Below are positions 58,037 through 64,000 of a DNA stretch of 64,000 nt, one piece after another. The stretch comes from CAISIP01 sp965278985 (GTDB lineage Bacteria > Pseudomonadota > Gammaproteobacteria > Burkholderiales > Burkholderiaceae_C). The DNA is taken from contig OZ257131.1 in the NCBI GenBank assembly GCA_965278985.1, positions 868,001 through 932,000 of the forward strand. The letters run 5' to 3'. The translations under genes and the position numbers were made by a program. The notes beneath the pieces are model-generated. The model saw only the letters and a list, made by a program, of their open reading frames with translations, had not been told where the DNA came from and ran no database searches. Numbering within the stretch: position 1 is the first letter of the stretch; each line of letters starts with the position of its first letter.

Positions 58037-59206
58037 ATGAGCATTCGACGCAAAGCCTGCATCGTGGGCGCCTTCGAGCACCCCACCCGCAAGGCCCCCG
58101 ACAAGACCGTGGCCCAGCTGCACGCGGAATCCGCGCGCGGCGCGCTGGAGGACGCCGGCCTCACGCTGCAGGACGTGGACGGTTATTTCTGCGCTGGCGA
58201 CGCGCCCGGCCTGGGCGCCATGAACATGGCGGACTACATCGGCCTGCATCCCCGCCACGTGGACTCCACGGACACGGGTGGCTCCTCGTACCTGATCCAT
58301 GTGGCCCACGCGGCGCAGGCCATCGCGATGGGCAAGTGCAACGTGGCGCTCATCACGCTGGCCGGGCGGCCGCGCTCCGAGGCCTCTTCGGGCACGCAGC
58401 CGCGCAACCTCGGCCCCAATGTGCCCGATGCGCCATTCGAATTTCCCTTCGGCCCGGTCACCGTCAACATGTACGCGATGGTCGCCATGCGCCACATGCA
58501 CGACTGGGGCACCACGCCCGAGCAGCTGGCGTGGATCAAGGTCGCCGCGTCGCAGCATGCGCATCACAACCCGCACGCGATGCTGCGCGAGGTGGTGACG
58601 GTGGAGGAGGTGCTGGCCTCGCCGATGATCTCCGACCCGCTGCGCCGGCTGGACTGCTGCGTGGTCAGCGACGGCGGGGGTGCGCTGGTGGTGGCCCGGC
58701 CCGAGATCGCGCGGTCGCTGAAGCGCCCGCTGGTCAGCGTGCTGGGCGCCGGCGAGGCGCTCAAAGGGCAGGAGGCGGGGCAGATCGACCTGTCGTTCTC
58801 CGGCGCCGCTTGGTCCGGCCCGCGCGCCTTCGCCGAGGCCGGCGTCACACCGGCCGACATCCAGTACGCCTCCATCTACGACAGCTTCACCATCACCGTG
58901 CTGATGCAGCTCGAAGACCTGGGCTTTTGCGCCAAGGGGCAGGGTGGACGCTTCGTGGCCGATGGCAACCTCATCGCCGGCGTGGGCCGCCTGCCTGTCA
59001 ACACCGATGGCGGTGGCCTGTGCAACAACCATCCCGCCAACCGCGGCGGCATCACCAAGGTCATCGAGGCCGTGCGCCAGCTCCGCGGCGAGGCCCACCC
59101 CGCCGTGCAGGTGAAGGATTGCACGCTGGCACTGGCCCAGGGGACCGGTGGCCTGCTCGGTTCGCGGCACGGGAGCGCCACGCTGATCATGGAAAGGAGC
59201 GAATGA
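58037..59206 (+). CDS. Thiolase-like (SCP2/lipid-transfer type) protein without nucleophilic cysteine
   Basis: A 389-residue thiolase-fold protein of the SCP-x/Ltp2 type: ACIVGAFEHPTRKAPDKTVA, DTGGSSYLIHVAHAAQAIAM where thiolases have the reactive Cys, PADIQYASIYDSFTITVLMQ and a final GGGLCNNHPANRGGITK. The Cys position is Ser, so a retro-aldol or lyase role, as for Ltp2, is more likely than acyl transfer. Its stop overlaps the start of the DUF35 gene by four bases; such pairs act as one complex. Start at 58037 from the conserved N-terminus. Confidence 0.85.
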   Translation: MSIRRKACIVGAFEHPTRKAPDKTVAQLHAESARGALEDAGLTLQDVDGYFCAGDAPGLGAMNMADYIGLHPRHVDSTDTGGSSYLIHVAHAAQAIAMGKCNVALITLAGRPRSEASSGTQPRNLGPNVPDAPFEFPFGPVTVNMYAMVAMRHMHDWGTTPEQLAWIKVAASQHAHHNPHAMLREVVTVEEVLASPMISDPLRRLDCCVVSDGGGALVVARPEIARSLKRPLVSVLGAGEALKGQEAGQIDLSFSGAAWSGPRAFAEAGVTPADIQYASIYDSFTITVLMQLEDLGFCAKGQGGRFVADGNLIAGVGRLPVNTDGGGLCNNHPANRGGITKVIEAVRQLRGEAHPAVQVKDCTLALAQGTGGLLGSRHGSATLIMERSE

Positions 59207-59622
59207 CCATGGCCACCATTGCAGAAGACCGCCCTTGGCCCGCACCGCAGATCTATCCCGACAACGCCGCGTTCTGGGAAGGCACCGCCGCCGGCGAACT
59301 GCGCGTGAAGCATTGCGACGCCTGCGGCCAGCCGCACTGGTACCCGCGCAGCCAATGCCCGTTGTGCATGAGCGACCGTACGCGCTGGCAGGCTGCGTCG
59401 GGCCTGGGCGAGATCTACACCTTCAGCGTGTGCCGCCGTGTCGGCCCCCAGCCCTACGCCATTGCCTATGTGCGGCTCGACGAAGGTGTGACGATGCTGA
59501 CCAACATCGTGGACTGCGACCTGGACACGCTGCGCATCGGCCAGCGTGTGCAGCTGGTCATGAAAGCGGCCACGGACGGCAGCATGCTGCCGATGTTCAG
59601 GCCGGTGGAAGCGGCAGCCTAG
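59203..59622 (+). CDS. DUF35 Zn-ribbon/OB-fold acyl-CoA-binding partner
   Basis: A 139-residue protein: N-terminal helix PQIYPDNAAFWEGTAAGEL, a zinc ribbon with Cys at about 38, 41, 52 and 55 (HCDACG then CPLC), and an OB-fold (GLGEIYTFSVCRR, RLDEGVTMLTNIVDCD, IGQRVQLVMK). In ChsH2-Ltp2 type complexes this domain docks to the thiolase-fold subunit and helps hold the CoA substrate. ATGA overlap and GAAAGGAGC site give translational coupling. Confidence 0.9.
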   Translation: MTMATIAEDRPWPAPQIYPDNAAFWEGTAAGELRVKHCDACGQPHWYPRSQCPLCMSDRTRWQAASGLGEIYTFSVCRRVGPQPYAIAYVRLDEGVTMLTNIVDCDLDTLRIGQRVQLVMKAATDGSMLPMFRPVEAAA

Positions 59623-59740
59623 AACTTCCATTTTCCAGCCAGGGTGTTGCGGGTTCGCCAGGGTGGACGGGCCTGTTGGCAGGGGATACGGTCGGTGTGG
59701 ACCTGGCGCCCACACCTTCCAACCCTGCTTTTCTCTACCC

Positions 59741-61417
59741 ATGAACATGCCGCTCGCCCCCACCTGGTCCCGTCGCAGCAGCCTGCTGCTGGCCGCCGCC
59801 CTGCTGGCCGGCTGCGCGTCGCAGTCCTCCACGGCACCCTCCGCCGATGCCGGTGCGCCGCGCCCGAAGCTGGTGGTCTTCATCGCCATCGACGGCCTGC
59901 CGCAGCGCCAGGTCACGGCCTACCGCGACCAGCTGGTGCCCGATGGTTTCGCGCGTTTCCTGGACCGTGGCACCTGGTTCAGCAACGCCCACTATGGCCA
60001 CGGCTTCACGGTCACAGCCGCGGGCCACGCGACGATGCTCACGGGCGCGTACCCGCACCGCACCGGCATCATCGGGAACGACTGGCGCGACCGTGCCACC
60101 GGCGAGCTGACCTACTGCACGGGGGACGAGCGCTACACCTACATCGGCAACACCACCAAGAAGCTCGACGGCACCAGCCCCGCGAACCTGCAGGCCGAGA
60201 CGGTGGGCGACGTGTTGCGCCGCGCCGACCCGCGCGCCAAGGTCATCGCGATCTCGGGCAAGGACCGCGGCGCCATCCTGCCGGCGGGCAAGACGGGTAC
60301 CGCGTACATGTATATGTCGCAGAGCGGCCAGTTCGCCTCCAGCACCTTCTACATGCCGGCCCATCCCGCGTGGGTGGACGCCTTCAACGCCGAGAAGCGC
60401 GCTGACCGCTACTTCAAGCAGCCTTGGACGCCCGTGTTGCCCGAGGCCGCTTATGCCCGCTCCCTGCCCGACGAACAGCCCTGGTACGCCAAGGGCGGCA
60501 AGCTGCCCGCGGTGATGGGCGAGGCGCAGCAGAAACCCGATGGCGCCTTCTACGGCGGCCTGCTGCGCAGCCCCTTCGTGGACGCGATGTCGCTGGACTT
60601 CGCGCGCGCCGCCATCGCCGGTGAACAGCTGGGGCAGGACGAGGTGCCCGACATCCTCGCCATCAGCCTGTCGGGCCACGACTACGTGAACCACGCCTTC
60701 AGCGCCGAGTCGCGTCTGTCGCACGACCATTTCCTGCACCTGGACCGCATGCTGGCCGCGTTCTTCAAGGACCTGGACAGCACGGTTGGGCGCCAGAACT
60801 ACGTGGTGGTGCTCACGGCCGACCACGGCTTCATGCCTGCACCCGAGCACAGCAGGAACCAGGGCCATGCCTCGGGGCGGCTGAGCGGCAGCCAGTCGCT
60901 GGCGCGCATCAACACCGGGCTGGAGCAACGCTTCGGCGCGCCGAAGCTGGCGATGTTCTATTCGGCACAGGCCGTGATGCTGGACCGCCCCCGGATCGCG
61001 CAGCGCGGGCTGGATGCCGCGGCCGTGGCTGAAGAAGCCCGCCGCCTGCTGCTGGCCGAAGAGGGCGTGGCTGCGGCCTACACCGCGGCGGAGCTGCACA
61101 GCGGCAGCCGTGCCGGCGCGCCGTATTTCGATGCCATGCGCAAGGCCTGGCATGCCGAACGCTCCGGCGACGTGCAGTACGCGCTGCAGCCCTACTGGAT
61201 GATGACCTCCAGCAGCTCCATCACCACGCATGGCTCCGTGCATGGCTACGACACCAACGTCCCGATCCTGGTGTGGGGGCCGGCCTGGGTGGGCGCGGCC
61301 GAGATGACGCGCCGCGTGGAGGTGGTGGACATCGCACCCACGCTGGCACGCTGGCTGCGCGTGGAGCGGCCGGCGCAGGCCGAGGGCACGGTGTTGCCGG
61401 TCAACGGCGCGCGTTAA
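59741..61417 (+). CDS. PafA-like alkaline phosphatase-superfamily lipoprotein
   Basis: A 558-residue exported enzyme of the alkaline phosphatase superfamily. Signal peptide with lipobox LLAGC (Cys near residue 25) predicts a lipoprotein. Metal ligands and nucleophile: FIAIDGLPQRQ, Thr in GHATMLTGAYPHRTG (T nucleophile as in PafA), SLSGHDYVNHAFS, LTADHGFMPAPEH and a final His in SSSSITTHGSVHGYD. It would hydrolyse phosphomonoesters in the periplasm. Start at 59741 precedes the signal; upstream 118 bases hold no clear motif. No pho box was recognised. Confidence 0.9.
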   Translation: MNMPLAPTWSRRSSLLLAAALLAGCASQSSTAPSADAGAPRPKLVVFIAIDGLPQRQVTAYRDQLVPDGFARFLDRGTWFSNAHYGHGFTVTAAGHATMLTGAYPHRTGIIGNDWRDRATGELTYCTGDERYTYIGNTTKKLDGTSPANLQAETVGDVLRRADPRAKVIAISGKDRGAILPAGKTGTAYMYMSQSGQFASSTFYMPAHPAWVDAFNAEKRADRYFKQPWTPVLPEAAYARSLPDEQPWYAKGGKLPAVMGEAQQKPDGAFYGGLLRSPFVDAMSLDFARAAIAGEQLGQDEVPDILAISLSGHDYVNHAFSAESRLSHDHFLHLDRMLAAFFKDLDSTVGRQNYVVVLTADHGFMPAPEHSRNQGHASGRLSGSQSLARINTGLEQRFGAPKLAMFYSAQAVMLDRPRIAQRGLDAAAVAEEARRLLLAEEGVAAAYTAAELHSGSRAGAPYFDAMRKAWHAERSGDVQYALQPYWMMTSSSSITTHGSVHGYDTNVPILVWGPAWVGAAEMTRRVEVVDIAPTLARWLRVERPAQAEGTVLPVNGAR

Positions 61418-62001
61418 GCGCCGCCCCGGTCGGCCGCCAGCTGCGCGTACATGCGCAAGGAGCGCAGGCTGCCGTCGGGTGCGCGGCGCTCGTGGCGCAG
61501 CGTGCCCTCCAGCGTGAAGCCACAGGCTTCCGCGATACGGCAGGACGCGGTGTTTTCCTCGTCGGTGACGAGTTCGATCCGCACCACCTGCATGTGCGTG
61601 AAGGCGTAGCCGCACAGCGCCTGCACCGCTTCGCGCACGATGCCCCGGCCCGTGTGGCAGCTGCGGCACCAGTACCCGACTTCGGTCTTGGGCGTGGCCC
61701 ATACCGTGCGGTGCAGGCCCACGCCACCCAGCAGTTCTCCGGTGCTGCGGTCGAAGACCATGAAGGGCAGGTCCCGGCGCGCGAGGAAGTCGGCCTGGGC
61801 GTTGCGGCAGCGCAGCTCCGCGTTCTCCGCCGTGGGCTCGGCCGCGATCCAGGGCACGGCGGCCAGGAAGCGGCGCAGCTCGGGCAGAGACTCCACCACG
61901 GCCGCGTGCAGCAGGGGGCCATCGCCGGCCTGGGGTGGGCGCAGCATCAGGCGCTCGGTGTGCACGGTGGTGGGCAGGTCGAGGAGCACGGGGTCTGTCA
62001 T
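61414..62001 (-). CDS. GNAT acetyltransferase, RimJ/RimL type
   Basis: A 195-residue GNAT protein: TTVHTERLMLRPPQAGDGPL at the start, VGYWCRSCHTGRGIVREAVQ as the acetyl-CoA loop and ENTASCRIAEACGFTLEGTL near the end, the RimJ/RimL arrangement. Such enzymes acetylate protein N-termini or small amines. Start at 62001; its stop overlaps the phosphatase stop region (tail-to-tail, 4 bases). Confidence 0.9.
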   Translation of the reverse strand: MTDPVLLDLPTTVHTERLMLRPPQAGDGPLLHAAVVESLPELRRFLAAVPWIAAEPTAENAELRCRNAQADFLARRDLPFMVFDRSTGELLGGVGLHRTVWATPKTEVGYWCRSCHTGRGIVREAVQALCGYAFTHMQVVRIELVTDEENTASCRIAEACGFTLEGTLRHERRAPDGSLRSLRMYAQLAADRGGA

Positions 62002-62102
62002 GCGCGCGATTCTCGCGGACGCGAGCCGGGCCCAATCCGCCGTGCCCGACCTCCGTAATTGCGGGACGCGGCCAAGGGGGCGGTGGTGGTATCGTGGGCT
62101 GC

Positions 62103-64000
62103 ATGCCGTCGGACCCCTTGCCATCGACCTTTTCGTCCCCCGCGCATCCTCCCCCCACCCACCCCTGGAAAGCCGCGCTGCCCGTCGCGTTCGAGGGGAC
62201 CGCCTTCGCCACGCCCATCGCCGTGGGCGCCACGGCCTTGCTGTACGCCCGCATCGGGCCCGAGTTCATGGGGCCGGGGGTGCTGGCGGCGCTGCTGGGC
62301 ATGGCGTTGATGCACCTGCTGACCGCAGGGTGTGGAAGGCCCATGGTGCATGCCACGCGCGTGCTGGAGGCCAGCATGATGCTGGGCTTCCTCCAGGTGT
62401 TCATCCAGAAGATGCCGGGCTGGGGCTTGGAGGACACACCGCAGCACCGCCTGATGCTGGTGCTGATGGTCGGCGTGGGTTGTGCGCTGTTCCAGCCGCT
62501 GTTCCACCTGCTGCGGCTGCGGCGTTTCGCGCGCATGATCCCGACGCCGGTGTTCCACGGCTTCAGCACCGCGCTGGCCGTCACCGTGCTGATCTCGCAG
62601 ACCGCGGTGCTGTACGGCAGTTTCCCGGCGGACGGCCCGTGGTTCGCGGTGGTGGCGGTCTCGGCGCTGGCCGTCGCCGTGCTGGTGCAGTCCGCGCTGC
62701 CGCGCTGGCCTGCGGGTGTGATGGGGGTGGCGGTGGGCGGCCTGCTGACGCTGCTGCTGGGTGCCGTGGCCCTGCACCAGTTCACCAATCCGTCCTACAG
62801 CCCGCCGACACTGCTGCTGCCCGTGCAGCTGGTGTCCTGGCAGGCGTTGTTCGCCCCTGGCGTGGCCACGCTGGCGGTGCTCAACGACATGCTGCTGGCC
62901 AGCGCCACGCTGGCCTTCCTGGTGTTCCTGAACACGGTGGTGAACGAAGAGGCCGTGAGCCAGATCGACGAGGCACGCCACCGGCCGGGCGAGTGGTGGC
63001 GGGCCAGCCTGGGCAACCTCATTGCCACGCTGGCCGGCTCCTCGGTGCTCACGCCCAGCATGGCACCCTCGCGTGCCGCCGTGCGCGTGGGCCGGCTGGA
63101 ATGGCGCGCCATGGTGCTCATCGCGCTGCTGGTGGCACTGACGCTGGCCAGTGGCCTGCTGGGCTGGATACCGCCGGCCGCCATATGCGGCCTGCTGCTC
63201 TACGACGCCTGGACCTCCTTCCACCGCCCGTCGCTGCGCATGGCCTGGCTCTGGCTGCGCCGCCATGGCCTGGCGGTGTCGGAGAAGGAAGACCTGGGCA
63301 CCATCGTGCTGGTGGTGGTGGCCTCGGTGGTGTTCAACATGGTGATCGGCGTGTTCGTGGGGGTGTTCGCGGGCCTGGCGCTGTACGCCTGGCGCAATGG
63401 GCGGCGGCTGGCGCGCACGGTGGCCGACGGCACCCAGGTGCGCTCCAACTGCATGCGCTCGGCGGCGGATACCGCAAGGCTGGCCGAGCAGGCGCGGCGG
63501 CTGCGTTTCGTGGCGCTGGAGGGCGGCCTGTTCTTCGGCGCGGCCGAGGCGCTGCGCGATCTGTTGCGCGAGCAGTGCGCACCCGGTGCTTACCTGGTCG
63601 TGGACTGGTCGCGCGTGGTCAGCACCGACAGCACCGTGGCGCACGCCTTCGGCCGCACGGTCGCCGAGGCGGAGGCGCGGGGCACCGTGCTTGTCGTGAG
63701 CGGCCTGGAGGCGGCGGGCCGCCAGGTGGTGGAGACCTTGCGCGCGGCCGGGCTGCGCATGCGCGTCTTCTCGGATGCGGACCGCGCGCTGGAGTGGGCC
63801 GAGACCGAGCTGGTGCATGGGGTGGTCCCGACGCCCGTGCCCATGGAGGGCACGAACCTGCAGGAAGCCCTGTCGCTGCTGCGCGGGCTATCGGACGAAC
63901 ACCGCGATGCGGTGCAGCCGCTGTTCGAGCAGCGCTTCTTCCGCGCGTCGGAGACCGTGTTCGAGGCTGGCAGTGCCGACAACGCGCTGATGCTGATCCT
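62103..64000 (+). CDS. SulP-type transporter with STAS and cNMP-like domains, 3' end outside window
   Basis: 632 codons are visible to the end of the window without a stop. About ten to twelve membrane spans (residues about 25-440) carry SulP features such as GATALLYARIGPEF-like start and VFHGFSTALAVTVLISQT, FLVFLNTVVNEEAVSQIDEARH, and APSRAAVRVGRLEWRA. Then come a STAS domain (about 460-575, LVVDWSRVVSTDSTVAHAFG) and the beginning of a cyclic-nucleotide-type domain (VQPLFEQRFFRASETVFEAG). SulP proteins move anions such as sulfate or bicarbonate. ATG at 62103; start is divergent from the acetyltransferase. Confidence 0.85.
   Translation, partial: MPSDPLPSTFSSPAHPPPTHPWKAALPVAFEGTAFATPIAVGATALLYARIGPEFMGPGVLAALLGMALMHLLTAGCGRPMVHATRVLEASMMLGFLQVFIQKMPGWGLEDTPQHRLMLVLMVGVGCALFQPLFHLLRLRRFARMIPTPVFHGFSTALAVTVLISQTAVLYGSFPADGPWFAVVAVSALAVAVLVQSALPRWPAGVMGVAVGGLLTLLLGAVALHQFTNPSYSPPTLLLPVQLVSWQALFAPGVATLAVLNDMLLASATLAFLVFLNTVVNEEAVSQIDEARHRPGEWWRASLGNLIATLAGSSVLTPSMAPSRAAVRVGRLEWRAMVLIALLVALTLASGLLGWIPPAAICGLLLYDAWTSFHRPSLRMAWLWLRRHGLAVSEKEDLGTIVLVVVASVVFNMVIGVFVGVFAGLALYAWRNGRRLARTVADGTQVRSNCMRSAADTARLAEQARRLRFVALEGGLFFGAAEALRDLLREQCAPGAYLVVDWSRVVSTDSTVAHAFGRTVAEAEARGTVLVVSGLEAAGRQVVETLRAAGLRMRVFSDADRALEWAETELVHGVVPTPVPMEGTNLQEALSLLRGLSDEHRDAVQPLFEQRFFRASETVFEAGSADNALMLI

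Overview
The window reads as a chromosomal segment of a high-GC betaproteobacterium, most likely a comamonad (Burkholderiales). This is inferred from the strong G/C bias at third codon positions, a Bug-type tripartite-tricarboxylate binding protein, the thrS-infC-rpmI-rplT-pheS-pheT-ihfA-merR-tRNA-Pro block, lptFG divergent from pepA-holC, and a dispersed-looking intergenic repeat at about 56917-57060. No rRNA, CRISPR array, insertion sequence or prophage was seen. Genes are dense; the only gene-poor stretch over 300 bases (16827-17201) holds a terminator and the thrS leader.

Layout. 1-3128 (minus): an exported protein cut by the window edge, a TraL/ParA-like ATPase, argA and a vapBC-type toxin-antitoxin pair. 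3226-8190 (plus): an HrpA helicase and a DMT exporter. 8211-13040 (minus): lptF-lptG-cbiX-cysB-aminotransferase, mostly joined by ATGA overlaps. 13065-16826 (plus): pepA, holC, a small unknown and an ABC amino-acid-type binding lipoprotein. 16877-25356 (plus): translation block, starting with a threonine-rich leader peptide and attenuator before thrS, followed by infC with an ATC start, L35, L20, pheST, ihfA, a MerR regulator and tRNA-Pro(GGG). 25414-26649: a degenerate HD-GYP protein. 26680-33190 (minus): a six-gene catabolic operon (TauD-like dioxygenase, two sugar permeases, binding protein, FGGY kinase, TetR regulator) with a perfect palindrome at its head. 33336-38049 (plus): trkA, trkH, YchJ-like, thioredoxin-like, DUF3883-like. 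38109-41816: a PQ-loop/Bug/unknown operon divergent from a CadC-like TPR regulator, with a matching 11-bp-phased repeat pair. 41911-47553 (minus): a NYN-LOTUS protein, DUF952 and an arsenic cluster (arsR, arsI, broken arsC, arsB, arsC, arsH). 47646-56300: mostly minus-strand metabolic and housekeeping genes, plus a LexA box in front of an eroded 2'-5' RNA ligase gene near an SRAP gene. 56432-64000: SlyD-like, enoyl-CoA hydratase, a thiolase-like/DUF35 pair, a PafA-like phosphatase, a GNAT acetyltransferase and a SulP transporter cut by the window end.

The most interesting signal is at 17042-17162: a leader ORF ending in MTPRTTTETSIGR, a hairpin that overlaps its Thr codons, a competing antiterminator and a perfect 11-bp terminator 40 bases before thrS. 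Together these have all the parts of a ribosome-stalling attenuator in which uncharged tRNA-Thr would raise ThrRS synthesis. Further points are the candidate operators for the TetR operon and for the CadC-like regulon, the decayed arsenate reductase, and a thiolase homologue without its nucleophilic cysteine.
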